A program made the translations under genes and the position numbers. Below the pieces are notes generated by a model. It ran no database searches and was not told the origin of the DNA. It was given only the letters and a program-made list of their open reading frames with translations. Positions 44,752-56,983 of a stretch of 64,000 bases of DNA are shown one piece after another. This DNA is from Pochonia chlamydosporia 170 (lineage: Eukaryota; Ascomycota; Sordariomycetes; Hypocreales; Clavicipitaceae). The DNA lies in assembly GCF_001653235.2 (NCBI RefSeq), contig NC_035791.1, positions 5,208,001 to 5,272,000 on the forward strand, in the 5' to 3' direction. The stretch's first letter is position 1. Each line of letters opens with the position of its first letter.

Positions 44752-46060
44752 ATGCAAACCTTCGGAGCCTTCATTGCCTCTCTCGCTGTGGCTGGCAACT
44801 TTGCCGCTGCTCTACCTGCAGCAGGCCAAAGCCAAACGTTTACAGTAAACGCCGTCCACAACAAGCACTTCAAGCCCAACGGCCCTCTTGCTCTCGCCAA
44901 GGCGTACAACAAGTACAACGTTCCTTTGCCCAACGATCTTGCTTCCGTCATTACACGCATCGAGAAGAGTCTCGGACTGGAGAAGCGCCAGGGTAACGGC
45001 AACGGTACAGGCTCCGATCCTGCCAAGCCTCCTCCCGGTGAAGGAGACCTGGAGTACCTCGCTGAAGTCGATATCGGCACACCTCCCCAGAAGTTGTTCC
45101 TCGACTTTGATACGGGCTCAAGTGATCTCTGGGTCTTCAGCAGCGAGACGCCAAAGACCCAAGTTAACGGTCAGAAGATTTACGACATCAAGTCCAGCTC
45201 TTCTGCTAAGCAGGTCGACGGCGCTACCTGGAACATCAAGTACGGCGATGGTAGCAGCTGCAACGGTGATGTCTACCTCGACCAGGTTACCATCGGTGGA
45301 TTGACCGTTAAGCAGCAAGCTGTTGAGTCTGCCAAGACTGTATCCGACCAGTTCACCAAGGGATCTCCTCAAATGTCTGGCCTCTTGGGTCTAGCATTCG
45401 ATCAGATCAACACTGTTAAGCCTGAGCAACAAAAGACGTGGTTCTCCAACATCAAGGGCAGCCTTAAGGCTCCTCTCTTCACTGCTAACCTGAAGCACGC
45501 CGCCGGTAAGTACTGTCTGTTTAAACAATAGCATATCCATGTAACTAATAGCGTGATTAGATGGTACCTACAACTTCGGTTACATCGACGACTCCGAGCA
45601 CAGTGGCGATATTGCATACACCGACGTCGACAGCAGCCAAGGATTCTGGGGCTTCACTGCCTCCGGTTATGCCGTCGGCGATGGAGACCTGCAGTCCTCT
45701 GAGATTCAGGGCATTGCCGACACGGGCACCACCCTTCTTCTCATCGACGACAAGATCGTCGACGATTACTACTCCAAGGTTCAGGGCGCCAAGCAGGACC
45801 AGCAGCAGGGCGGTTACGTTTTCGACTGCAGCTCCAAGCTCCCTGACTTTAGCTTTGGCGTTGGCAAGACCAAGATCACCATCCCAGGCACTATCGTCAA
45901 CTATGCGCCTATCGAGGAAGGCAGCTCGACTTGCTTTGGTGGCATCCAGGCCAGTGGCCAGATTGGTCTCAACATCTTTGGCGATATTGCACTGAAGGCC
46001 GCTCTTGTTGTCTTTGATGCTGGTGGCAACCGTCTTGGCTGGGGTCCCAAGAAGGCTTAA
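44752..46060 (+). CDS. Secreted pepsin-type aspartic protease (aspergillopepsin/penicillopepsin-like)
   Basis: Two exons, 44752-45505 and 45561-46060, 417 residues. A signal peptide of about 20 residues (MQTFGAFIASLAVAGNFAAA) is followed by a propeptide ending near the dibasic KR at 78-79. The two active-site motifs are DTGSSDLW (Asp120) and DTGTTLLL (Asp305), one per lobe, with the flap region YGDGSSCNGDVY between. The ending GGNRLGWGP is typical of A1 peptidases. The mature enzyme should be an acid extracellular endopeptidase activated by prodomain removal. The single intron has a GTAAGT donor and a TAG acceptor and restores the KHAADGTYNFGYID frame. Common in saprotrophic, mycoparasitic and insect-pathogenic fungi; the specific role here is unknown. 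Confidence 0.95.
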
Positions 46061-46290
46061 ATGGAGATGGCAGACTGTATGCGATGTTGGTATGGATATA
46101 TCGTAGTGTTGCTGTATTCGCGGCTTGCAGGGGACTGAGACTCATGATACCATGAACATAAAGATGTTGGCAAAAGTGTATATATATGTCTATAAATTGA
46201 GATTTGTTTCATACTCACTGCTCTGAGTCTGGTCTGACATTTCGACATGTTTCCGGATTGTTCGTGTGCCTGCCATAATGTTGTGTGCCT

Positions 46291-46737
46291 TCAATCTGGA
46301 CCCAGCAACACCTGTTCCGAAAGCAAAGTATCGAAATAGCTTCGTATCTCAACAATCTTCCCCTCATCATTCCATCGCATGAGCCAAACATACTCATTGT
46401 CATATGCTTCCCCCGTCGTCCTCGTAGCCTCGCCTTTTGTCTCCACGGTACACCACCACCCATCTTCCTCCGCTTCCGCATCAACAATTACTCTCGTTGC
46501 AGTGAATTTGATGGGTCCCTTGAGCTTCTTCCCCAGTCGGTTAAAGGTTGCGTCTTCGTGGTCTTTGAGGGTGTATCTCGTCCCTGCTAATGAGTGGGCG
46601 TTGCCGGTACATGTCCATGTGACATTGGGGACAATGTATTCCGTGAGAAACTTTTTGCGGTGTTCAATGTCGTTTACTTCTCCCAAGTGGGCGAATGCCT
46701 TGCGGACGTAGTCTTTTGTAAGTGTGAAGCCAGGCAT
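46291..46737 (-). CDS. SnoaL/NTF2-like fold protein
   Basis: Single exon of 148 residues, intron-less. The profile (helical N-terminus, then YIVPNVTWTCTGNAHSLAGTRYTLKD, VIVDAEAEEDGWWCTVETKGEAT, YDNEYVWLMRWNDEGKIVEIRSYFDT) matches the cone-shaped NTF2-like/SnoaL family found in fungal small-molecule metabolism, where members act as cyclases, isomerases or ligand-binding proteins. The EIRSYFDT end is the hallmark strand-helix. No signal peptide. It is convergent with the aspartic protease gene (230 nt apart) and there is no neighbouring biosynthetic gene to suggest a pathway. Confidence 0.8.
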   Translation of the reverse strand: MPGFTLTKDYVRKAFAHLGEVNDIEHRKKFLTEYIVPNVTWTCTGNAHSLAGTRYTLKDHEDATFNRLGKKLKGPIKFTATRVIVDAEAEEDGWWCTVETKGEATRTTGEAYDNEYVWLMRWNDEGKIVEIRSYFDTLLSEQVLLGPD

Positions 46738-47517
46738 CGTGACGTCTGGTATCTGATTTCGGGGTCTAGACAGGTTGAGTGAGGGTGTAGATTTGAGCTT
46801 TTGTTCAACTAATGTTAACCTTATTTTGTATCACAAAGAGGAGTCGGGCGGCAATGTGTCGCCCTGCGGCACTTGTCCGAAATCGCTGCTTACGGGCTCA
46901 GTCTGTCTTACATAGCTGCTCCATAAGCTTGCGCCACATCCTTGGGACTCGATCGCTGGAGGCTGGCTTTGCCTCAGCAAGGTTTCATCAACTTGTGAGT
47001 CCCAAAGTGTGACTACTTTCCATAAGGTGGAGAGGCTAGTTAGAAGCAGGCTCGAAAGGATACCAAAGCAATTGAATCGTGCAAGTGCGAAGTCATGATA
47101 GTAGGGAATACTGGGGGCTTAGTAGTAAGTACAGTCTACTTTGAGATTGCAACTGGTCTGCTGGGCAGATATCGTCGCTGTGTCTGTTCAATAGCAAATG
47201 AGCTCTCCAAGGGGTTGAAGTAGCATCAGCAAGCTGCCATGGCCAGGAGGGTGGTTTATCAGCTGTGCAATCGCCTCTACTTGCGTATGACTATAACATG
47301 CTTTCCAGATACTGGACATTTACTCTCGACGAACAACTCGACGTTCCCATCCAGACAAGATAGAGGGGCCGTGGCGGAAGTAGTCTTGTGGCATTCGGTA
47401 ATAGAGGTGGTGCGCATGAATCTTCAGTTGGTAACGTTCTCATTATTAAGACATAACTACATTTTGTTCATAAACTGTTTAAAAATCTGTCATGACAAGC
47501 GATCCCCGACACCCAGT
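46738..47517. other. Intergenic, nothing supported
   Basis: Between the SnoaL-like gene and the small three-exon gene, both on the minus strand. No features recognised. Confidence 0.4.
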
Positions 47518-47863
47518 CTAGTTGGAGATCTTGGGGTTGACCTTGCTCCTGTTACACAGTTAGCCCGATTCAAGCATCTTGTGATACCATGTCAACTCAC
47601 CCGGTCGCCTTCTCGTACGCGCCTCGACCGGCATCAGTGATCTTCTCTTGGGTGTTGCGATCGATGTTGTGGCCACTCTTGCCCGCCGCCATGCCGAAAG
47701 CTACAAATGGTCAGCTTTAATGCTCACTCACACCATGGAACGTGAAGCAATTACCCTTGTCGACGTAGTCCTGCTGCTCTCCGCCCTGTGCAGGCTGACC
47801 CTGGGCCTTGTTCTCACCAGAATTGCCCTTGATGCCCTCGGCGGCCTTCTTGACGAAATCCAT
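47518..47863 (-). CDS. Tiny conserved fungal protein (MDFVKK type), three exons
   Basis: Exons (minus) 47755-47863, 47601-47700 and 47518-47548 join in frame to only 79 residues. The sequence is hydrophilic with Gln/Gly-rich middle (GENKAQGQPAQGGEQQDY) and helix-prone ends (MDFVKKAAEGIKG, DRNTQEKITDAGRGAYEKATG). The pattern resembles a group of short fungal stress/conidiation-associated proteins that start MDFV and contain KITDxxRxxxEKATG; I recall such proteins but cannot assign a named family. No signal peptide or membrane segment. A TATAAAA box lies about 100 nt upstream. The last exon codes for just ten residues, so automatic predictions may miss it or truncate the gene. Confidence 0.75.
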
Positions 47864-47961
47864 GATGTATAGTTGTGTGTGTTTGTGTAATTAAGCAATG
47901 AGAGTGTAGGTCATAATATGTTTGGTAGAATAATTCTCCTTTACAACCAGGACAAGCCGTA

Positions 47962-47968
47962 TTTTATA
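47962..47968 (-). promoter_or_regulatory. TATA box of the tiny MDFVKK gene
   Basis: TATAAAA on the minus strand, about 100 nt upstream of the ATG at 47863. Confidence 0.45.
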
Positions 47969-49729
47969 CTTGCTACCACTCTTCCCCTCATAAGAAGTGA
48001 CGTCTTCCCTCCTCCACATCAGATTCCCCAAAAGCTTGGTTTGCCCAATCCAATCATCCTGATCACCATTCAGCTGTGGATAGATCGGGTGGCTAACCAA
48101 AGCTCACTGCTACGACACGGTACAGCAAAAGTTAAACATAGGACGTCTCCGCTGCGATACCTTGGAATCAGCGAATCAGTTCTGTTTGTCTACTGGTTTC
48201 GTTCCATGACATCAAGGCCCTGATGGTGTGGGAGGATACGTCATTCCGCCGCATTCCAGCTGAGTTCTCCACACAAAACTTGGATTCATCCACACCGGAC
48301 CTGAGGAATACGTCCACTGAGATCAATTCCTGCGGCTCCGAGCGTCTTCTGATCTGGGACGAATGTAAATCCGTTCGCTTATCGAAGATCGGGGCTGTGG
48401 TGATGGTCATTGTGCAGCGAGATGCATGAGGTTCCTTGGGAGGACGGCAGTTGAAGGCATTACGCAAGGTCAATTTCCGACAATGGATTGCGCCAGTTGA
48501 ATTGGGCTCACATTTCGCACTGCGGCTTCTGGCTGCTGTAAAATCTCAGAGTTCACAGACATGTGCTCCAAAGTCAAACAAAGCCAAGGAGTGCGCCACT
48601 GGGACATAGCTGCGGCCACATTGACCTTGCCCTCGGACAGACAAACAGGTCCATCAGCATATTAATAACATTGAAGTCTCGATACAGCAATCTGAGCGCA
48701 GTTTTCTCTTGAGTTCTAACGAAAAATTATCCCACGAATCGGTCCATCTTTTTGCGCTTTTGAAACGACCTCAGGAGTTAAGTGCTGATCTTTTCCATGT
48801 TTGTGGTTCCAGCTTTGGTAGCGTGCTTTGACTCCTCTCTCTCATAAGTCCAGGCGAATGAAGTGTTAATGCCGATGCCTTGGTGAGAGTTGTGAAGTTT
48901 GATGAATGAATCAATGCTGATCTCCTAGCTATAGATTCACATCGATGTCAAGAAAACACCCAGGTGTTTTACGAGTTTCCCTTTCACTTCTCGAATTGAC
49001 ATGAAGCATGGGACTCTAAGATACACTGTTTGCTCTCGAGACGAGCTTGTTGAGCAACAAACAACCTGATTGCAAAGTTGCCGACTCCGGTAGTAACCTA
49101 GAAACTAGACTCGTTGGAAAGGCCGAATATGTCGAATCGCATTCTCTGTAACGCCCATACGTGCCGATTATCACAACAGGTCTCGTGATAATTGGCAAGC
49201 ATGTAGCTGCATGCAACTTTATTCTGCAAAGCTACCACAGGAAAATATAACTGCCGTCAACAATAGGACCGAACAACGCGTAAATTCCTGCCCAAACTTC
49301 CAGAACCAATCTTCTCAATTACTCCTCAAAATTTAAGCGAAACCCGGTGCTATATTACGGCTCAGTGCGGATCGGCGAGACTTCCATGAAAGTTGTCCTT
49401 ACAGCCGGAGCTTCCTTCGGCGCTTGTCCAAGTATTTCTTCTCCACGTTTCCCCAGGATTTAGAAAAGATCAGCGCAGCCATCCTTTCGTCGTACCAGTC
49501 GGCCATCAAACGTAGCAATGGCTCGGATGATCGTTGCCAGTTTCACGGCAAATTCAGCACAACTTACTTCCACCTGAGCACTCTAGTTGCGCGATGAAAC
49601 AACCAAGTCGAAATGCGTCGAACAAGTCGCCAAAATTTTCGGTTGAACCCGTGGCTTTGATCTAATCTAGGAAAAATCCCGTAGAGTCTGGGGATATCTC
49701 AACCCTGAATTCAAGCTTCAATCGCGGAG
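47969..49729. other. Intergenic, 1.8 kb, no supported gene
   Basis: Short open frames only, including a 101-codon minus-strand frame at 48168-48473 without family features. The right end contains the promoter of the GH71 gene. Confidence 0.35.
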
Positions 49730-49736
49730 TATAAAG
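49730..49736 (+). promoter_or_regulatory. TATA box of the GH71 gene
   Basis: TATAAAG about 100 nt upstream of the ATG at 49835. Confidence 0.45.
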
Positions 49737-49834
49737 AGAGCTTGGATTCCAGGAAAGATGTAGTCGAGAAATTCGAGTCAAAAGGATTCAGTCCAGTGTT
49801 CAATAAGACAACCATAGCTGGATAAGACAACAAT

Positions 49835-51406
49835 ATGCAATTGCAAAAGCTTCTCCGTCTCCTCACGGCGGCAGCGTTGTTCACGACGCCAGATGCCGCA
49901 ACAGTGCGACGAGCTGATTCCAACATCATCTCTGCTCGCCAAGATGCAGGCACAAACCTTGTTTTCTGTCATTTCATGGTAAGTAACCAATTCCTGGATC
50001 TACGGTCTTCATATACTTACACAGGGTGCTAGATTGGTATTGTCGGCGCCCGTACCAGCGCAGCCGATTATGATGCCGACATGAAGCGAGCCAAAGCTGC
50101 TGGCATCGACGCTTTCGCTCTGAACATTGGTGTTGATCCGTATACCGACGCGCAACTCCAGCTTGCATATGAATCGGCTGCCAATAACGACATGAAGGTT
50201 TTTATTTCCTTCGACTTTAACTGGTTCCACACCAATGAAGCCTCCCGCGTTGGCCAAATGATTGCGACGTATGGCTCCAAGCCAGCACAGCTCAAGGTCG
50301 ACAACAAGGTGTTCGCATCGTCATTCGCGGGTGACGGTTTAGATGTCAGTGCTCTTCGACAAGCCGCAGGAGTTGATGTCTTCTGGGCGCCAAACTTCCA
50401 CCCCGAGCAAGGCACCGATTTCAGTGCCATAGACGGCGCGTTGAACTGGATGGGCTGGGACAACAATGGCAACAACAAAGCACCCAGCCCCGGTGCCAAT
50501 GTCAGTGTCCAGGATGGTGACAATGCCTATAACAAGGCTCTTGCTGGAAAGCCCTACATCGCCCCTGTCTCACCCTGGTTCTCTACGCACTTTGGCGCCG
50601 AGGTTCCCTACTCCAAGAACTGGGTGTTCCCGGGAGACTTCCTCTGGTACGACCGGTGGCAGGAGATTCTCAAGCTACAGCCTCGCTTCCTCGAAATGGT
50701 GACCTGGAACGACTACGGTGAGAGCCACTACATTGGTCGCTTGGACAGTCCTCACGGTGACGATGGAAACTCCAAATGGGTGTATGGCTTCCCCCACAAT
50801 GGCTGGTTGGACATGGCCGTTCCCTTTATTGCTGCGTATCACGATGGCGCTTCTGACCCAGCTCCGTACATCAAAGACGACAAGATTGTTTATTGGTTCC
50901 GTCCTACCCTCAAGAGTCTGGACTGCGATGCCACGGATACCACCATGGGCGATGCCAACAACTCCAGCGGAAACTACTTCAAGGGCAGACCAAATGGATA
51001 CGAAACCATGGAAGACAAGGTCTTTGTTGTGACATTGCTGAAGGAAGCGGGATCTCTTGAGATGACAGCTGGAGGCAAGACTCAAACGGTAGATGCTCCT
51101 GCTGGTGCTGCCAAATTCTCCATTGACATGGCTCCTGGTCCGGTTTCCTTCAAGCTCACACGTGGTGGTTCTTCGGTCCTGGAGGGCAAGGCTGGTATGG
51201 AAGTCTTGGACCACTGCCCTTGTGGTATCTACAATTTCAACGCATACGTTGGTACCCTTCCTGCTGGTGACGGCGACGAACTTCAGCCTGCTGGATATGC
51301 TTCCATTTCTGCCGGTCTCAAGGTGAGCACTTGCGGTCCTAATGGAATGAAGGCTACAAATGCGCCAGCCCAGGTTGCGCCGGCGGAGGCAACGCCAACA
51401 GCGTAG
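49835..51406 (+). CDS. GH71 alpha-1,3-glucanase (mutanase-type)
   Basis: Two exons, 49835-49978 and 50033-51406, 505 residues. A signal peptide (MQLQKLLRLLTAAALFTTPDAA) is followed by a short basic pro-region (TVRRADSN). The catalytic domain begins LVFCHFMIGIVGARTSADYDADM-like (the junction of the two exons lies here), with AAGIDAFALNIG, KVFISFDFNWF and the family motif WNDYGESHYIG near residue 270. The C-terminal ~170 residues form a beta-rich domain ending in a short Ala/Pro/Thr tail. GH71 enzymes hydrolyse alpha-1,3-glucan of fungal cell walls extracellularly, and occur in wall remodelling and mycoparasitism. It is convergent with the hydrophobin gene (480 nt apart). Confidence 0.93.
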
Positions 51407-51883
51407 GCAACATTTGTCCTGGATAAGTGAGAGGGTGACGTCGTGGCTAGCTACGATGGAAGTTTATAAGTGCTGAGCACTGAGTCATTCTATGTTATAT
51501 ATATGACAGCTTAAGAAATTGATCACTTTGACGCCGGTTTAAGTTACAGTCATGTCCACGGTTGGCGCCAAAGTAGTTCCTTACTGAAATTGTTCCATGT
51601 CGTACTTACGACAGCTTATCCAATTCAGTCACTCGGAGCCATGCAGATACCCCATCAATGATCACCAAGGGTACAGAAGAAAGGTTTCTTGGGTAGTCAT
51701 TTCTTTGAACGCATGGCTAGCTAACTAAGCACCTATAGAAGAGTATCTACCGCAGCACTGTTCCCAGCCGAAACTACCTGTGTGGCAACTTGTTAAATGG
51801 CTGCCTTTAGTTGCACCTTGTCAAGAGTCTGGTTCTCCTATCAACATAACCACCGTCAACTCCCAAACAAAAGGGTGCGAAAC
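51407..51883. other. Intergenic between the convergent GH71 and hydrophobin genes
   Basis: Holds both 3' untranslated regions. No other feature recognised. Confidence 0.4.
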
Positions 51884-52278
51884 TTAGTTAGCAGAAACCG
51901 GGGTGCAGACAAGTGACTGGCTCGCCTAGTTTTGATTTGTCAGTCAGTCTCAAGGATTTCGCTTCAATACGGTTAAGTTCAACGTACAAGATCAAGGAAG
52001 CAGCAACCGCCTTGCTTGCCGATGTCGCTGCAGACACTGCGAAGGTCTGCTGGGCTGTTGGGAGTCCTCGATGCTACTCATGGTTAATATTTGTTTTGAA
52101 ACATTCGAATCTGATATTACTTACGAACGGTACAGTCGAGGCCGATGACGCCAAGGACAAACGTAGCGCAGCATCTAGGCAAGCTGTACAGGCCGCCTGG
52201 GCAAGCTGGTGTAGTAGTGGTGGTGGTGGGAACGGCCATGGCGGTACCGGCGAGAGCGACAACAGCGAGGAACTTCAT
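51884..52278 (-). CDS. Class II hydrophobin
   Basis: Three exons (minus), 52125-52278, 51988-52073 and 51884-51925, join in frame to 93 residues. The signal peptide is MKFLAVVALAGTAMA, followed by a short Thr-rich stretch. All eight cysteines have class II spacing: PAC-PGG, RCC, LDC, VCSD, GGCC and LVC, i.e. C-x9-CC-x11-C-x16-C-x8-CC-x10-C. The phrase CPGGLYSLPRCC and the GLDC block are typical of the class. Class II hydrophobins are secreted amphipathic proteins that coat spores and hyphae, lower surface tension and are restricted mainly to ascomycetes. The gene is split so finely that no single open frame represents it; a TATAAATA box lies about 120 nt upstream. Confidence is high because the cysteine pattern only appears after splicing. 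Confidence 0.93.
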
Positions 52279-52395
52279 TTTGATGGTTAGGAAACTGGAG
52301 GAGCTTTGGTTGGTTTGAGATGGTAGTTCAAGATTGGACGATGGCTGATGAGGATGAGGAACAGGAGTTGAGGCTTTGAAGGGAAGATGAGCACT

Positions 52396-52403
52396 TATTT
52401 ATA
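52396..52403 (-). promoter_or_regulatory. TATA box of the hydrophobin gene
   Basis: TATAAATA on the minus strand, about 120 nt upstream of the ATG at 52278. Confidence 0.45.
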
Positions 52404-55400
52404 CTTTTCGATCAGTAAAACTACCAATTTACTTGCCTCTTCCCTCTTATTACTTTCTTTTTTCTATGTATCGTGGCCGCAGCGGCACTTTCTGCGTAGT
52501 GAGCGTATGCCATGTTTCTTGGCCGAGGCCACGGCCATCCACTTACACCCTCGACATCTCTCCACATCCCGAAGTGCAGGTTCCCGCCCGAACACTTGCA
52601 TACAAGATTAGGTAGTGTTAAGAACAAACACCCATATGGTCTCCAGCTTCTTGAGCTGGGCCGAGGTGGCGGTATGATGCATGGTGGTCAACTCCCAGGT
52701 ATGATGTAGCATCTACATTACTATTTCGGTAGATACGGCTCATTTCCAGCTGAAGTTGCAACTATTATGAGATACTGATATGAAAGATTGGTAAGCAGTC
52801 ACGTAGAATGCATCGTTTCTCGCTGACCATCGTGTGGCGAGACATACAGCTTGCCTCGAGCTGAAACAAACGCTCTTCACCACCTCCTTGGCTCTTGAGA
52901 TTGTATTTTGTATTTCCCCCCGTAGAGTCACGCGGCTTGGTGTATCAAATCTAAAGAGGCTCAGTTACATTGGGCAACAATATGCATCCAAATCACCAAA
53001 ATCCAAGAAGTGACAGTGTGATTTCGCAACGGACCTCTTGATGATTCTTCGACGGTGAAGCGGCATGTCATATCATCCGTCCACCAAAGACGTGTCACTG
53101 TTCTTTTTACGGTACACACTGTTACTTTACACCATTTCAAATTGAGACAAAACAAATTCGTGGCCATGAAATGATTCGTCTGCGTATTGGGCACATGTTG
53201 GTTGTGAAGCAACGAGTTTGGTACCTTGTCCGCCACTTGCCGAAGCACTTCGAATTGAGAGGGTGACGCAAAGGTTGCACTACTTAGCCATGTTTTCCGA
53301 GCAAACCTTTCTGAGCCATATCCTTGGTACAGAGCACTACATGAAAGATCAATCGCGTCAAGTCGTGTAATGCCAATCTCTAGGGCTGAAGAGTGTGTTT
53401 TGAACAAACTCCCTGGTTTGGACTTGGTATATGCATCTAGTTTCGGCATAAAAACACTCATCGTGATAATGCTGCTAGACCCTACCCCTGGACCTGTGGC
53501 TATACAGCCTTCATGTGCTGCTACTTTCTTTTAGAACTATGAAGCTATGCCGAGAATGGTACTATCGATTCCAGTTCTTCGATTCGCCAACTGCGACGCA
53601 GTATTAACCTGCAGTCTTCCCGATCTGTCCAGACATCTAACGCAAAGGTTACATTCAGCAAAATGATAACTGATATATACGGATCATCGCCAAATTGAGG
53701 TTCATCATGCATCTAAACGTGTCCTGACGTGTGGGTAGTCGGCGACCACGCTGAATGCTTGGCGATTTTGTTTCCTCGTCCATGACTTAAAGAATCCTCC
53801 AACCACTCTCCATACAATCGGATAGTCGCGGGTGACGGACGCAACTCACGCAGATTATCACGCTGCTGGAATACATAATCTCACGTTCATGTTTCTAATA
53901 CGTGTCGCCGTCCGATGGGGTTGGTCATATTAGGTCTCTCATTTCTCACGCTGACAATTTAATTATGGCAGGTTTACGTAATATTTGCATGCTGTTGAGG
54001 CAGGAACATGCATTGTGAGGCTTGAATCACACCCTCATCTACAATATACTCGTATGAAGTAATAGAATCGGAGAGCTGCCCGGAATGAGTGCTTCAGATA
54101 CTTCTCTATGCAGTATTTTGGAGAATAACCAGTCGAACCAACATGCCATAAGAGCCGCCATGCTTATGCCAAGACGGCAGAGTTGTACGGTATATCAGCT
54201 GGGTAATCATGGTGCATTCGCTCCCTTCCTCGTGGTTCCACTGCGATGCGAAGTCTTCATGTTGGGATGATCAATAGTTACGCGGCAGCACAGCCTTCTG
54301 CAATCTTGATCTTGGAGTAGTTACACAGCGGAACTCCAGCCACGGCTCACCAGCTGAGCTGCGTTTCTTGGCTACCATTTTGGGCTGTGATAAGACTTTC
54401 AGTTGTCACCTTAGCGAACTGGTCGCCTGCTTTTGCTCAATCAAGCAAGAAATTGCAAACAATGAGGCATTCTGTATCCAGCTTACCACCAAAACAAGAA
54501 ACTGAGGAGACACTATTTCGCAATGCTTGCTCCTGCATGAAAACCGTGGTTAATCGTTCACAATGATTTAGTGGTGCATTTGTCGAATGGCGAGTCACCA
54601 TGACCGGTGGAGTAGAATAGTATGCGTATCGAATATTCGCACTCAACTTGCCCCTCTCACAATACCACATTAAAGTTAAACTATCGATGAGGTGCATAGT
54701 TATCTCTCCTGCTGCCCACTTACCGATATCCAATAGTTTCCGAGATATCAAGTAAGGCTGGACAAAGATCCCCCATCCAAAACAACTTAACCCTACCCAG
54801 CCAGCCGCAAAATGCAACAACCAGAATCACAGGCCAAAGGCACTAAAGTAGAAGAGCTACAGAACCTCAAACTATTTTCTTTGACTGAAAAGAAAAGGCC
54901 CATTGAGACTTCTGCCGGTCTGGGCTGACGAACGAGAGGGGATAAGCACTTGGCACTGTTGTCAGACGCGTGTTTCCTAACAAGGATTCTGACATACATT
55001 GGGCAGTTATGGCAAAATCATAATCTACAGCGCGTATCTAAGGGAGCTATGCATACACATGCAGTTTATTCATTCCAATGGCCAATGGTGGTTTAAGAAC
55101 TGAGGTGATAGCCCCGTCTTATTTGTACAAGAACCGGATGTCTCAGTTCAGATCCCCGGCTTCTCTACAGAGTAATCTTCCCGGATATGACCAAACATCT
55201 TCTTGGACGTGGCGTCTGGGGCTTGATTATCTCCGCCATGCAGTTCGCTCATTAGCTTATGCCATCCTTTTGATAGCTAGCCAGGAACAACAAGGGGAAC
55301 AAGGCGGATGTACTCCTTACCAAGCAACACTCAGCATATGTTGCCAGCAAGGTGTACTTTTATATATACGGAAGGCGGCTGTTGTGGGCCGTGTTTAGTC

Positions 55401-56983
55401 AAGGGATAGTGAGGGAGACATGATAGTTGTTGAAGATCCTGTATGGCACGAGAAATGCCCTTTCGGCTGACGAAGTCGCCTGAACCGCATCCATTCACAG
55501 GCGTGACCCCATTTTCCAAGCCCCCAAATTCGATATGCAACAAACTCCAAGTATCGAACCGGTGAACCAGTGTTCCCCTCCCCTGTTCATCCCTGGTCCC
55601 AGTTCAAGGTGGCAAAAGTGGCTGGGAGTGTGATGAAGCGATGTTGCACAACAGGTGGATATTTTCCGCTACGACATAAACAGTCCACCACATCCCCAAA
55701 CGCAGCCGCATTCCCAAGACCAGAGTATTAGCCAAGGGGACTAAGGCTCAAAAACACGGCTTAAGAAGCAAGACACATCATAAATGAGCCGGTGGCTTCG
55801 GTCCTTCGGGCTATAGCTAGCTGAGCTCTGGGGTTCATATGCCGTGTTACCACGATTTTAAGCACATTAATTGCCGGCAGCTACAGGCGCCTTAGGCCAG
55901 AACTTGCGGAGTCTTTGTTCCTGGGTACAGAGTAGTAGTATGGGTAGTAAGATGGTCATGTCAGGGCTGTGAGCTTTCTCTTCAGCCGCAGCTCCCCCGT
56001 GCTCACATGTGACAAAACAGAGAGGAATGGCAGAGGCTGTGAGGCTACTAATGCTATGTAGAATAATAATAATAATTGAGAATTGACTACGTACTCTGTG
56101 CTACCACTTCGGTTTACGTTGGCAATAGTTCAGTGTTTCATTCAATATTTGCTTCGTTGGCCATGTGTAGCAATGGCAACACCAACACAAGCCATGCCGA
56201 CATCCGTAGGTGCCTGGCTAGGTCTAAAGTAGTACAGATGACGGGACTAGCCGAGTGATCAACGGGGTCCCAATTAATAACAGTCAAATGTGACAGACAT
56301 TGTGGCGCGGCTGATCCGGCGCGGAAGCCGAGTTTCGCCAGGCGTTCAACAAGAGTTGATTTCATTGCTGCAAAGCTGATGACATTTGGACCCCAATCTA
56401 CGGCGGGTCCGAAACTAGTGATCTGCAGTCATACTTGCTCGCGAGGAATAGTTCGGTGGGTTGTGGTGTTGTCTTCTAGCTCGAGACGGATAATGGGGGA
56501 TTAAACCCGGATACAGAGTTGGTCAGACTCATACCCAAGACAGAGACCGAATAGGAAGAGTTCCATAGCCATTCAGGTTGAATATTGCAAGTTTATTTCT
56601 CAGGCCCTGTACATTTCAGCTGTGATTCGTCAAACGCATGGGCTGTTCACACATGATTGCATGTGCTGCAGCAACGGTGTACGGAGAGGGAACACAGGGT
56701 CAGCAAACATCGCGCCACATTCGCAGCAATGCTTGCAGCTCAGCGCACGCTGCCAGCATCTGGAAGCTTTGTAGCCAAAATATGTGCCACATTACGTTTC
56801 TAGTACCAAAATCTAGATGAGTGGCTTGGTGTGGAAGAAATGGCCGACAGGACTCAACCACACTGCAGGGTAGCTAAGCGCATGAATGAAGTAAAAGAAG
56901 ATGTATTAAAATTAGCTATTAGACAAGTATTAAGTGACTCTATAGTGACCGAAATCCATGTTGACCAGGCATTTAATCGGGAT
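52404..56983. other. Gene-poor region, 4.6 kb, no supported gene
   Basis: The largest gap in the window. A 166-codon minus-strand frame at 52961-53461 and a 127-codon one at 54437-54820 have no recognised domain or splicing support. A short AAT microsatellite lies at 56062-56076. I saw no inverted repeats, transposase fragments or tRNA-like structure, but a search for degraded transposons would be needed to exclude them. Confidence 0.4.
56062..56076 (+). repeat. Short AAT microsatellite
   Basis: Five AAT-type repeat units in the gene-poor region. Confidence 0.5.

Noticed and set aside
52961..53461. 166-codon minus-strand open frame
   Set aside because: No domain, no signal peptide, and unremarkable composition; a chance frame is at least as likely.
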